NCBI GenBank assembly: GCA_010093485.1
Contig: MU001492.1
Span: 1,907,122 to 1,971,121 of the forward strand
Source: Karstenula rhodostoma CBS 690.94
Taxonomy: Eukaryota; Ascomycota; Dothideomycetes; Pleosporales; Didymosphaeriaceae
Direction: 5' to 3'
Length of the DNA: 64,000 nt
Positions 47,600 to 59,361 of the stretch are shown one piece after another. The position numbers and the translations under genes were made by a program. The notes below the pieces were generated by a model. That model had not been told where the DNA came from and searched no databases. It saw only the letters and a list, made by a program, of their open reading frames with translations. Position 1 is the first letter of the stretch. Every line of letters starts with the position of its first letter.

Positions 47600-48919
47600 A
47601 TGGCATCACGCTTGGACACTTTTGTCACTGGACCCATTCCCCAACCGTCAGGCGAGAAGTCCATCACCCTCCACGTCCGCCTTCGCTATAACGCCCCCAA
47701 GCACGGCATGGGAACCACCATGTTCGAGAACCTCGACGCGGAGCTCCTCACATCGACCTCCAAGCTCCTCTGGCGGAAGCACGCTGACAACATCTGGCTC
47801 GTCTGGAAGCACTTCGAGATTGTGGGCGCCTACATCGACTGGCTGCACGACCGCATCTTGCATCGTCCCGAATTGGATGGTCCGGTTCGGCCAGCCGAGT
47901 GGACGCTTATGAAGTACCCTAAAGGTAAGCTTCGCGAGTATAGTCCTCTGGTGCAGGACATGCACACACTGGTGAACATGTGGCTGTTTGGGTGGTATGT
48001 CGAGGACGAGACGTTCATGGACACCGTCATGTCGACGTTGCAGCTGCTTCTGGAGGAGGAGGCGCATGAGCCGGAGTATGATGATGGCGTTGAGACGTCG
48101 GAGACGTTCTTCCGCTTCCTGAAGCCCTCAGTCGTCACTGCTATCTGGGCTAACACTGCGCCAGGTGCGAAGCTTCGCGCGTTCATTGTGGACTATATCA
48201 TGAAGTATGGTTCGAATCTCCATGTTCTCCGGTTCAATGGTACTCTGGTTGATCGCAAGGACAGTAGAGTCGAGGCTGCTGCGCCTACTCCTACGAAGGC
48301 GCATCACAGCCTTGGGAGCTTTGCTAGTCCTGCTCGATCTTCCCCTCGTAGAGATACTTTTGCGTTGAGCACGTCGGGATCCGATTCTGACAACACTGGT
48401 AAGCATGACTCCACTTTACAGACCTACCCGGCCGACTTCATCACTGAGCTCAACAATGCTCAGCGCGGCACCTTGCTCGTCTCGCAGCTGCCTGAGGTCA
48501 TTCAGATGCACTATCCATATCGTGTGCGCGTGTACCTTCCTCCCTTCCCGTACGTTTTACCCCGCACTCCTATTCCGCGTCAGTACACCCCTTTCGAAGT
48601 GGATGAGGCTGGAGTGCAATACCCACAGGCCATTACCTCGCGGTATGACCTTCAACAAGATCCGGTGCGCTCAGCTTTCTTCGAGGCGGTCTATGGCGAG
48701 GGTAAGACTATCCTTCGCTCGGCCTATTGGGACGCCGAGCGCGATGTTCTTATGGAGCTGGCGGGCGGTGACGGCGGTGCTGATATGGAGATGGTCGATG
48801 CGGATGGTTTTGCTGACGCGGATGCAGGTGAGGCGAAGATGAGCTGTGTTTACCACCAGCATACCCGGGATCGTGCTTGTTGGTTGCTAGGACATCCCCT
48901 CATTCATGGCGGTGAGTAG
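47600..48919 (+). CDS. Fungal hypothetical protein, BTB-like core possible
   Basis: A single exon of 439 aa; the start has a good CAAAATGG context. Residues 1-240 are structured: SITLHVRLRYNAPKHGMG, WLVWKHFEIVGAYIDWLHDR and LVNMWLFGWYVEDETFMDTV, a pattern reminiscent of the helical half of fungal BTB/POZ proteins but without the usual DV.F N-terminal signature. A Ser/Thr-rich linker (residues 245-285) and a second folded part with PYRVRVYLPPFPYVLPRTPI follow. The end is acidic (GGADMEMVDADGFADADAGE). No catalytic motif. Lineage-specific families of this kind are common in Dothideomycetes. Confidence 0.75.
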   Translation: MASRLDTFVTGPIPQPSGEKSITLHVRLRYNAPKHGMGTTMFENLDAELLTSTSKLLWRKHADNIWLVWKHFEIVGAYIDWLHDRILHRPELDGPVRPAEWTLMKYPKGKLREYSPLVQDMHTLVNMWLFGWYVEDETFMDTVMSTLQLLLEEEAHEPEYDDGVETSETFFRFLKPSVVTAIWANTAPGAKLRAFIVDYIMKYGSNLHVLRFNGTLVDRKDSRVEAAAPTPTKAHHSLGSFASPARSSPRRDTFALSTSGSDSDNTGKHDSTLQTYPADFITELNNAQRGTLLVSQLPEVIQMHYPYRVRVYLPPFPYVLPRTPIPRQYTPFEVDEAGVQYPQAITSRYDLQQDPVRSAFFEAVYGEGKTILRSAYWDAERDVLMELAGGDGGADMEMVDADGFADADAGEAKMSCVYHQHTRDRACWLLGHPLIHGGE

Positions 48920-49340
48920 CTGACCGGGGTGTTGGTCTAGCCTTGCTTATCTCTTTCCAGTAATATTGGATCTTCACTTTTAGAGCGACTTATTTTTACC
49001 ACGTCGCCAGCAGTTTATACTTTCCCTTTCCTACCACCATTTACGCCAGCAATTGATCACTCGTTCATCGACGGTGGACCTAAAGCATGCTGAGACGTAT
49101 CGAACTCGTGTTCCAATTCTCATATTCCATAGATTGTACTCTATTCTTGCTTCGATACCCAAGTTGCAAGAATTTGTTGTTCAGATGTTGAAGGTGCATG
49201 CGGCGTTCACGTGCTCGCGTGGCAACAGCGCGTCAACCATGACATCATCACTTCTACATCAAAGTAGATATTTTGTCCTGCTATGTAGTTCAGCTCCCCA
49301 TCTATACCACATCCCCTAATACCAATTCCTCATTCAATCA
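48920..49340. other. Intergenic region
   Basis: A 421-bp gap; nothing recognisable. The last 60 bp are C/A/T-rich leader before the methyltransferase ATG. Confidence 0.5.
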
Positions 49341-50243
49341 ATGTTCTTCCCCAGATTCCTCTGTGCACACCGTGCCCTCGCCTTCAAACGAGCCTTCACC
49401 TCCACCACAGCCGCAACCATGCTCTCAAACAACGCACCCAGTCCCCCCAGCGCAGACCCAACACTTTCCTCACATGTCCGAAAGTACGTTCCACAACTCC
49501 AATCATGGCCATACACGCCGAAAGACTTCTCCCGCTCGGACGAAACAAACGACGATGACTTCTATGACCAGCCGCGGTACGTCGCGCACATTGACGAGCA
49601 GGCTATCGTGCGCCTTACCGCTTATTTCGGCATTGTGATTCCCCGGAAAGGACGCGTTCTCGATTTCTGCACTTCGTGGCATTCGTGGTATCCCGAGACT
49701 CATATTGAAGCTGCGAAGAGTAACGAGCTTGAAGTCTACGGAATTGGCATGAACAAGCCCGAACTGGACCGAAATTCGTTATTAAATAACCACCCTACGC
49801 GTTCAGTTGTCGCAGATTTGAACGTGAACCCAGATGTACGGGCCCAACTGTCAAAAGGAGGAGCAGAGCCCCCGCGGCTGGACGCCGCAACGTGCACAGT
49901 AAGTATCGACTATCTCGTCCAGCCCGTGGAGGTTTTACGCAGTCTCAGAGAATGCACAGTAGAAGGTGGCAAGGTCCATTTGGTGATTAGCAATCGGTGT
50001 TTTCCCACCAAGGCGGTGCGGATGTGGCTTGAGCTGGACACGGAAGAGCGGTTGCAGCTTGTGGGGGATTACTTGCATTTCGCCGGGTGGAAAGACATTG
50101 AGATTGTCGATCTGTGCGCAAGAGATCGGGATGGGACAAGACTTACGGATGAAAATGGGAGGATGCTCCAGGGAGAGGGGATGCTGGGGTTCTTGCGGTT
50201 ACAGCATATGGATCCGCTGTGGGTGGTGCGCGGAACGAAATAG
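49341..50243 (+). CDS. SAM-dependent methyltransferase-like protein
   Basis: A single exon of 300 aa. A basic N-terminus (MFFPRFLCAHRALAFKRAFT) could be a mitochondrial presequence; a second ATG 26 codons later is an alternative start. Residues about 90-200 follow the class I methyltransferase order: GRVLDFCTSWHSWYPE in the SAM-loop position (the GxGxG motif is replaced by FCTSWHSW), VYGIGMNKPEL, then DAATCTVSIDYLVQPVEVLR and GGKVHLVISNRCFPTKAVRM, like methyltransferase-11 proteins. The altered glycine motif recurs in a plant/fungal subgroup of unknown substrate. Confidence 0.8.
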   Translation: MFFPRFLCAHRALAFKRAFTSTTAATMLSNNAPSPPSADPTLSSHVRKYVPQLQSWPYTPKDFSRSDETNDDDFYDQPRYVAHIDEQAIVRLTAYFGIVIPRKGRVLDFCTSWHSWYPETHIEAAKSNELEVYGIGMNKPELDRNSLLNNHPTRSVVADLNVNPDVRAQLSKGGAEPPRLDAATCTVSIDYLVQPVEVLRSLRECTVEGGKVHLVISNRCFPTKAVRMWLELDTEERLQLVGDYLHFAGWKDIEIVDLCARDRDGTRLTDENGRMLQGEGMLGFLRLQHMDPLWVVRGTK

Positions 50244-50370
50244 AGGAAACGTGGGAGTTGTCGCGACTTGGAGGATTAATGCGAGCTAGACTTGACGCAT
50301 CATAGCGACGTTTGTGGTCGATCTCACTGACATGACATCGCACCATCCTCTTCTTCATCTTGTTCCCTAG

Positions 50371-50943
50371 AGAGCTTACCAAGGAAGCACCGTCTGTCAC
50401 GAACCACGCCGGAGCGAGCAAGGACTCCAAAATCGTTGCTAGTGAGGACAAGTCCATTGACGTCGACGCCATCAAGGCCAGCGAACCCGCACAAAGCTGC
50501 ACCCCAAAGCCTCTCCTTGAATCCACCACAGACTCCAAGGGAGAGTCGCAACCACCCGCAGCAGCCCCGAAAGCAGTTAAAGACACGGATACCCCAGTGC
50601 GTGGCAAGTACCACCCCGACACCTTGGCAAATATAGAAGCAGAGTATGTTGAGTACTTTGCCCCCAACCGATCTCTCTCTTTCTCTAACGGGCCTCCCTC
50701 TCACCCCTCCACCGCCGCCAACTCGCAGAGCGGAGATTCGAAGAGGACCTCTACTTTGAGCAGGCCGACGATCAATTTAACAGGATAATGAACACCATAA
50801 CGGAGGAACAGCAGGAGGAGGCGATGTGGGGTGAGTTGGCAAATGATTCGGAGGACGACGAGTATACGGCGGAGGAGAAGGCTGCTAGATGGCAAGAGAT
50901 GGAGGATTTGGGTGTCGATGATTTTGATGAGGATTATGTGTAA
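50371..50943 (+). CDS. Small acidic hypothetical protein, 5' end unresolved
   Basis: The coding frame begins after TTCCCTAG at 50370, which looks like an intron acceptor; no in-frame ATG follows, so a short start exon upstream is missing from this model. A first part rich in Ser/Lys/Pro ends in GKYHPDTLANIEAE. An intron follows (donor GTATGT at 50644, CTAAC branch); the acceptor giving an open frame is CGGAG at 50735, although CGCAG at 50730 is the more canonical one and would frameshift. The last exon is very acidic: FEEDLYFEQADDQFNRIMNT and AANDSEDDEY-like residues to DDFDEDYV. Function unknown; possibly a small nuclear regulator. Confidence 0.55.
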
Positions 50944-51369
50944 GGATGATGGGTATTATTGTTGATACGCTGCTGAGTTTGTGGGTTGGATGCAAGGTCT
51001 GCGGGTTGGGAAAGACAGCGTGATTTTGGGTTTTGGGTGTTGCGTTGATTGAGTTTCGTGCCTGAAGTCAGTGTTTACCCCGAATTGTTGCATCCTATGA
51101 CACGAAATAGCAAAGAAATGCAATCGCCGCTGCGGCTTTCAAATTAGAGCTTTGCTTGGATCCTCCGGTACTATAGTCTGCTGGTAGTGTCTTGGCAAAG
51201 TCGAGTGATGAAGACGGGGTTTCCATTGCAGGATAGTATCGTGGTAGATGCGCGCAGTTTTCAAGGTTTCCCGTGATACCCTAGGTACCCTAGTATTCCT
51301 GGCTCGTGCGGATCTCCCACTGCTGCCGGTGGAGGCAGCTACCCTACTCCTACCCAAGTCATAGGAACC
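50944..51369. other. Intergenic region before the xylanase relic
   Basis: A 426-bp gap. No signal peptide exon for the GH10 relic could be found here. Confidence 0.5.
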
Positions 51370-52367
51370 GCAGCTGGACTGCGACGACAAGTTCAAGGCC
51401 AAGGGTAAGCTCTACTTCGGTACTGAAATCGACCACTACAATCTGATCAACGGCCTCTTGACCACTATCGCCAAAAACAGCTTTTATCGGGCCACGTGCG
51501 AGTACAGCATAGAGTGGGATGCCATTGAGCGTGAGTACTATTGTTCAACCCTTCCGCCTCGATCCGGTGGTCGCAAACTGACTTGCTTATGCAGCACAAT
51601 GTGGACAATTCAGCTTCAGCAACGCAGATGCCGTCGTCAACCGGGCCACGCAGCATGGAAATATCACCCGCGGCCACAACCAGCTGCCGAACTGGGTCAT
51701 CCAGACCAACGACCGCGCAACATTGACGTCCGTTATCCAAACGCACGTGACACAAATGGTCACGCACTACAAGGGCTAGATCCTCCAGTGGGAAGTGGTC
51801 AACGAGATCTTCGCCGAGACTGGCAACCTCCGAGATAGCCACTTCCAGTCGTGTGCTCGTCGAGGACTTTGCCGGCATCGCCTTTCGCGTTGCTTGCGCT
51901 GCTGACCCCAACGCGAAACTCTACATCAACGACTATAACTTCGACATCGCCAACTATGCCAAGGTGACCAAGGGCATGGTCGACCACGTCAACAAGTGGG
52001 TTTCGGAGGGAATCCCCGTAGACGGCATCGGCTCGCAGTCGCATCTCGCGCAGCCTAGTGGGTGGAACCTGGCGTCGGGCGTCCCGAACGCCTTGAAGAT
52101 GTTGACCGGCGCCAACGTCAAGGAGATCGCCATCACCGAGCTCGACATCAGCGGCGCGTCGGCAAACGACTACCCGACCGTCATGAATGGATGTCTTGTC
52201 GTGTCCAAGTGCGTCGGTATCACCGTGTGGAACGTCTCCGATAAGGACAGCTGGCGCAGCAGCGACAGCCTCTGCTGTTCGACGGCAACTACCAGCCCAA
52301 GCAGACGTACAACACGCTGGTCAACGCGTTGCGACGGATTTTGGAGACAGGTCAATCGTTGTATTAA
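51370..52367 (+). pseudogene. Degenerate GH10 endo-1,4-beta-xylanase
   Basis: GH10 sequence is recognisable along the whole region: KGKLYFGTEIDHYNL, YSIEWDAIE (with a surviving 64-nt intron at 51531-51594), FSFSNADAVVNRA, then [11 protein letters not shown] followed by an in-frame TAG at 51777. After the stop come [14 protein letters not shown] (acid/base Glu), [27 protein letters not shown] and [14 protein letters not shown] (nucleophile Glu). Frame shifts occur near 51845 and again near 52270, where the frame changes to [20 protein letters not shown]. The RGHTLVWHSQ block is shortened to RGHNQLPNW. There is no start codon or signal peptide. The enzyme once degraded xylan outside the cell; this copy is dead. 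Confidence 0.92.
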
Positions 52368-52608
52368 GATAAATAGATCATGTGTGGCAGCGGGTAGCTA
52401 CCAATAAAGCTGATTCGTGCATGATGCCGAAGCAATTGTCCCCGTGCGAGCGGCGTTGCGGCAGGTGCACTCAATATCCCAATGTATTATCAAGTCCTAG
52501 TTTAGCGAACCGATAGGACGTCATCGACGTTAGCGCTTCCGTGGGAAATTGCGAGCTGATTTAGACTCCGTCCGCAAAGATATCGGTAGGTACAATGCTG
52601 CAGAAGGT

Positions 52609-53397
52609 CTAGGCCCGGCCTTTGCTTGGTGCCCTGAGATCAAACCACATGGAGTCTCCACCATGTCCCCAGTTGTGCACGAGCCCCTTGGGGTGCTGAA
52701 ACCAACAAGACTCGTGCAGGAAGAAGTTGGTTGTTTCCACGTCGGCCTGTACTAAGGCGTTGAGGTTTGACATGTGCGCAACCTTGGACTTGCTCCAATT
52801 GTATGCTAGCTCCCGGATGCGTACTTGTTGTTTAGTCGTCCGCTGGTAAAATTGGGAAGTCCGCAAGGCTCGTTCTGGGGAGAAACCTGTTCCGAGACAC
52901 GAAGCGGGAGAGATCAAAGGGTTGAGTAGATCGAGTAGAAGACCAGTCGGGATAACCCAGGGACTCCAATTGATGAATGTCGCGAGATCGTCATAGAAAG
53001 TAACAGTGAGTCTGGTCAGGTACAGCGTGTACAGAGTCCCTAGACAGCTTTCCATTGCTGTTGTATGGAAAGTGTCTGATTTGGACCAAATTTCGCTTCT
53101 GGATTTGGAAAAGTACAAGGATAGAGGGAGCTGGACAGTGACTCTTTTGATGTCATTGAAGGAGCTTAGGTTCGAAAAAAGTATTGCTTCGGAGGGCGGC
53201 CACTGATGTTCGATTGAAGCCAAGAACTGGCGCATGACATTTAGGGCTTCGCTCTCGTACTCACGTCGGAGTTGTCGCGAAGTCAGCAACAGGCCCTTGA
53301 ACTCCTCAGCGTAGGCGTCGATGGGAGTGCAAAATCCATAGATTCGATTCCTGATCTCAGCAGGTAGTAAAAGCAGCGGTGATGCCGGCATTGTCAT
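52609..53397 (-). CDS. F-box-like fungal hypothetical protein
   Basis: An intronless 262-aa frame begins MTMPASPLLLLPAEIRNRIY. The LLLLPAEIRNRIYGF opening is typical of a large Dothideomycete family of F-box-like hypotheticals. The rest (LLLTSRQLRREYESEALNVM, VTVQLPLSLYFSKSRSEIWS) fits the same family, which has no known biochemical role. The frame is open 24 residues further upstream, but without ATG. The gene lies between two pseudogenes. Confidence 0.75.
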   Translation of the reverse strand: MTMPASPLLLLPAEIRNRIYGFCTPIDAYAEEFKGLLLTSRQLRREYESEALNVMRQFLASIEHQWPPSEAILFSNLSSFNDIKRVTVQLPLSLYFSKSRSEIWSKSDTFHTTAMESCLGTLYTLYLTRLTVTFYDDLATFINWSPWVIPTGLLLDLLNPLISPASCLGTGFSPERALRTSQFYQRTTKQQVRIRELAYNWSKSKVAHMSNLNALVQADVETTNFFLHESCWFQHPKGLVHNWGHGGDSMWFDLRAPSKGRA

Positions 53398-53719
53398 TAC
53401 CACATTCGGGTGTTGATGGGATGACCAGCTTCTGAGATTTGAGAGTCGGAACGGTCGTGACGCTGCCAAGATTGCTGACTAATTGGCCTCATATCACATG
53501 ACATCACACAGAATCCACCCGAGAAGACTACGAACCCGGATGATCATCCCTCAACCTCTTCTAGTCTTTTCTATAGATTCTCTCGCGATGGGTAAGTACC
53601 GATGCATCTCACTTCGGCATCGCTCCTGTCCCACTAACAGCGACAAGCTTGCACCGTCAGCGGTGGGACGTCGCCACCAGAAAACTGCAAATCGTAGCTT
53701 GAGGTTTTCCGGAGCTTCC
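53398..53719. other. Intergenic region
   Basis: This 322-bp gap precedes the monooxygenase relic's 3' end. A minus frame here (TEAPENLKLRFAVFWWRRP) could be a shifted continuation of that relic but does not match the family closely. Confidence 0.4.
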
Positions 53720-54760
53720 GTCACTGTAAACGTGGGAGGTTGTTGTCTGTTAGGAGATGGTCTGGGTCGAATTTGGACACGTCGATGCCGGTTGATGCGC
53801 TCCACTGGGCAAGTCCGCCTTCTTCGGATGCTTACTCGAGGGTCTCACGATGCTTGCGCTCTGCATCTTCCGCATATTTATCGATGACTTGGAGTGGTCA
53901 TTGCGAAGAGTTTTATGGACTGGCGTCAACGTGCCATTTCCCATCGTGTTTGATAATTCGGATCAGGGTTGGGTCCGCAAAGACTCCTTTCGGGTTATCT
54001 TTCTTCGGCGCGTGGTCGGACCACGAGCCTTCCTACAGCCTTCGTCTCCGATGTCAATGGAGGTGCCATGGAGCGAGTGATCCACTTACACTGTACAGAA
54101 TCCTCGGATACTCTCGTAGCGCTTGTCGTGCTCTACGTGTGGAATTCCGACCTGGATTTTCTTACTATCTAGGCTCAATAGGCGGAGAGACGGCTTACTG
54201 CTTTCCAAGCGGCTGTCTTCCGGTTCGTTATGGTGTTCCATCCGAAACGACCTCCTGTCAGATGATCAAGCGTAGCGAACCGTCTGGCTACAACATACGG
54301 ATGTGGATGTGGTGATTGCAAAGTTGAGATGTCTCGTAACATAGGCCACTGCTGATATGGCCACCACAGGATCCGCCATCGGTGATTGTGCGTCGGTCCT
54401 GAGGCAGGTTCAGCACTTCCTCTGTATCTGCGCTCATTCGGCTCTGATCTGATGATATCATCTTTCTACCGAGACTTACACATTGTACGGACCAAATGTG
54501 TCTGTCAGAAAATACACCCGACGAGACTTACAGGCCAAACGTGTCTGCCAGGAAATACCCTACGAGACTTTCTTCTTCCAAATCTTACCCACATCGGTTC
54601 AGTAGGTTAAATCTCGCCGTTTGTCTCTGCTCCTGTCTTGGGGATTGCGCCACTGTCCGAAGACTAGGTGACTGGGCATAAACATATCGAAAGCATTGGG
54701 CAAGAGCTTTTTCTTTTTGCTGGATCCATTGGTGATGCCATTGCAATTGCCATGAGCATG
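53720..54760 (-). pseudogene. Degenerate NtaA/SnaA/DszA-type flavin monooxygenase
   Basis: Read on minus from about 54757, the luciferase-like flavin monooxygenase family is recognisable in order: LLPNAFDMFMPSHLVFGQWR, NPQDRSRDKRRDLTY-stop-TD (a TGA where the family has Trp), FLADTFG, DPVVAISAVAYVTRHLNFAI, then after a frameshift HPYVVARRFATLDHLTGGRF with GWNTITN. Downstream come GVFADPTLIRIIKHDGKWH, a stop, then VIDKYAEDAERKHRETLE, a stop, and LAQWSASTGIDVSKFDPDHL. At least six stops interrupt the frame, mostly TAA/TGA explicable from CAA, CGA or TGG by C-to-T or G-to-A. The middle barrel segment is missing. Intact members oxidise nitrogen or sulfur xenobiotics with FMNH2. Divergent from the Dal5-like permease. 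Confidence 0.85.
54471..54563. repeat. Tandem duplication inside the monooxygenase relic
   Basis: Two adjacent segments starting GAGACTTACA (54471-54522 and 54523-54563) both encode, on minus, the family block FLxDTFG. They differ chiefly by C/T and G/A substitutions (GGCAGACACGTTTGGCC against GACAGACACATTTGGTC), plus an 11-nt length difference. Confidence 0.7.
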
Positions 54761-55428
54761 TGGAGTTTATGTTGCTATGATGCAACAGAGATAGAATGCA
54801 ACTCTAAGCTCGGCAGGTTGCGAAGGCGTAATCTGGGCTTCTCAACGCGCTATATTTTGGAAGGCCCCTTCAGCGATACCGGGAGGTGCTTTCCTCCGAG
54901 AGTCATACTCAGAGACTAGTAGAGTAAGTCGCGCAGTAAATTTGCTAGACGCCAAGGAAGATACGGACTCGAGCCTTTGACAACTTTAGCTAACGACATC
55001 GCTCGATCCGTCTCGATGCGAGGAGCCGCAAAGCATCATCGCTTGCCTGTCTTGCAATGACATCCACTCGGTACCGGATCCCCGAGTTATTCTCAACAGT
55101 TGTTACCGCCAAGGTGAAGTTGCGTGTAGGTCAGGGTTCGCGATGTCGTTATGTGCCTCGCAATTGCGCCATCCGTGATAAGACACCCCCAACCCACGAA
55201 CATGTACTCCACAGAATGCCTAATCGGAGTTAAACGTCCCCACTGGCTACCTGGGCAATGCCTCCGATTCTCGCTCAGCATACTAGCCAGACATTGGACC
55301 ATAGAGCCTAAGGAAACGTCATGTTGATGCTTGCAGATGAGGACGAAATAGCCTGGTCTGAGAGCCTTGAACTTGGGACATAACTACAGACGCTACCGCC
55401 CCTCTCATCTATCTCGAGTGCCACGACA
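54761..55428. promoter_or_regulatory. Divergent region between monooxygenase relic and permease
   Basis: These 668 bp separate the 5' ends of the dead monooxygenase and the permease, the arrangement of a co-regulated divergent pair. No TATA box or GATA cluster stands out by eye. Small ORFs here have no family. Confidence 0.4.
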
Positions 55429-57300
55429 ATGTCACACTACCCGGCCCCAGAGGTCCCTACGGAAACAGCCCCCACCATCGACCACGATGTCGCCGCTGCA
55501 CACCGCAAACAAGCCAGCGCAACGGTTGCCCGTGCCGACGTCGACCACCTGCGCGATGACCCTGAGGCAAAGGCCGCCTTCCTGTCTACTTTTACCGCGG
55601 CGGAGGAGAAGACCATCATGCGCAAGGTGGACAGGTGCTTCATCCTTCTCACGGGGATAATGTATCTCATCAAACAGGCGCGTCTACCGAAAAGGAGCAA
55701 CTACAAACCATATTAACCAGCAAGCAGATCGACGTGAACAACGCAGCGAACATCAAAGTCCTGCACGTCGGAAAGCCCTCGAACATACTGCAGGAGCTCA
55801 ACATGTCTTCCAACGACTACAACTGGGTTGCGTCCATCTACGGGGTAACGATGCCCACTCCCCGCTTCCATGGGAAGATTACGCCCTAAACGCCGCAGAT
55901 TGCCTACATCGTCTTCGAGGCACCGAGCAACCTCCTCCTCAAGAAAATGAGCCCCCACAACTGGCAGGCCCGCATCTTCTGCACTTGGGGCATCATCACC
56001 GCATGCCACGCCGCCGCGCGCAACCGCCACGATCTCTACGCCATGCGATTCCTCCTAGGGTCCGTCACTTCCCCCCGCGACCCAGCTACTCCTTCCACCA
56101 ACCCATGAACTAACGCCCCCTAGTATGTTCGAAGCGGGCATGTTTCCCGGCGTCCTAGCGCAATATTCCTCCTGGTACCGCACAGACGAAATGGGCCGCA
56201 TCGTGACGTACTACTTCTGCTTCAGCAACGTGTCAGGCATCGTCGGCGCGCTGCTAACGTATGGCATCTCGTATATGAACGGCATCGCGGGGCTGTCCGC
56301 CTGGCGCTGGGTGTACCTCCTCGAGGGCATCGCGACGATCTTTTTCTCCGGCTGCGTGTGGTACTACCTGCCCGACTACCCGAAGAGCCCGCGGAGCAAG
56401 CGCTGGTTCACCGAGCGCGAGATGGAGTTTATCGAGACCAGGCTGCCGGAGAACGCCCCGCTGACGAGCGATCCTGATTTCTCGGGGAAGGAGATTAAGA
56501 GTATCTTGAGCAAGAGTCTTATCTGGAGCTTTATGCTGAGCCAGACGCTGGTGAATCTCGGGTGAGGCTGTTTACTTCCGCTGAACTGGACTGAGTGATG
56601 GCTAACGAGAAAAAGCGGATACGCATTAACGTGGTACCTGCCCACGATCATCACAAACCTAGGCTTCGTAGGCCTACCGCGGAACCAGCTGCTCCTCCTC
56701 CCCCCCTGCGCAGCCGCAATCCTCGGCCTCGTAGTCTCAGCCTGGATCATGGGACGTGCCTGGATCGTGCGGCCAGCTTACATCATGTTCTTGATGTCAG
56801 GCATGGTGGTGTGCTTCGTCCTCTTCTTCACCATCACGTCCTCGCGGATAGGCATCTACATCGCGTGCATCCTCGGCACGCTCTTCTACCAGTCTTATTT
56901 CCCCGCCTTCTGGGCCTGGCGCAGCGCCACGCTGTCCGGAAGCACGGGCACCGCCTTCACTTTGGGTCTGCAATCCGGCATCGCGCAGCTCGGCGGCGTC
57001 GTCGGCCCGCAGCTCTTCCAGTCCAAGTGGGCGCACAACGGGTACAAGACGAGCTTCGCCATCGCGGCGAGCTTCATGATAGCTGGGTGGGTCAGCAATG
57101 TGTGGACGTGGTGGCTGACGCGGAACACCGAGTACGATGTCATGCGAGTGCGACGAAAGGCGAATGCGGCGAGGAAGAGGGGCGAGATCGAGTTTGGGGA
57201 TGATATTAGAATTTTTGAGGAGAGGACGTTTTATGAGGGGGTCAGGAGGGTCAAGGGGGGAAGTGAGGGTAGTGATGGCGGTGAGGGTAGAAAGAGGTAG
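55429..57300 (+). CDS. MFS permease, allantoate/Dal5 (ACS) family
   Basis: Five exons: 55429-55677, 55728-55844, 55899-56059, 56124-56561, 56616-57300, giving 549 aa. The first intron (55678-55727, 50 nt) must start with GC rather than GT to keep the family sequence IKQ-IDVNNAANIKVLHVGKPSN; the other introns are GT-AG, 54-64 nt. Twelve-helix Dal5/TNA1 hallmarks follow: NDYNWVASIYG, AYIVFEAPSNLLLKKMSPH, FEAGMFPGVLAQYSSWYR, LSAWRWVYLLEGIATIFFSG and DYPKSPRSKRWFTEREMEF. The long cytosolic tail is basic and Gly-rich. It should import organic acids, allantoate-like or nicotinate-like anions with protons at the plasma membrane. Its divergent enzyme partner is dead. Confidence 0.88.
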
Positions 57301-57717
57301 ATGGAAGCAGTGTTTTGTTTGGTGGGCGGGGAGGGTGGATGAGGAGTAGGTTGGACCGTTGGAGGTTGTTTGGTGAGTAGCCTTGTTTACCGCTATGCTG
57401 TTGCAGTTGCTAGGAGTTATGCTTTTGATTATGAAGGGCTTGTAGTAGGGCGCGCTTTCATAGCGAATTTTCCTCGCGGGGTTTGTCATACTTTATCGCG
57501 GGCTTCATATTCGTTACTCCAGTAGCCTACCCACGAGCATTATCAGCATATGGTATCGGCTGTTAATCCACCTACAGATGAAATTACTTTTTGTATTTCC
57601 ATGTTGCTAGCCGTCCAATCATTGACGACCCGACGCTCGTTGTTAAATGTACATTACGCAATCTCCCACTTTTCAAAACTCCTTGGGTAACTACAACCTC
57701 GCTCTTGCGCCAGGGAG
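57301..57717. other. Convergent intergenic region
   Basis: A 417-bp gap between the convergent permease and alcohol dehydrogenase genes; nothing seen. Confidence 0.5.

Positions 57718-59361
<1,644 letters not shown>

Noticed and set aside
55090..55310. 5S-rRNA-like segment
   Set aside because: No conserved 5S internal control boxes or terminal stem were found.
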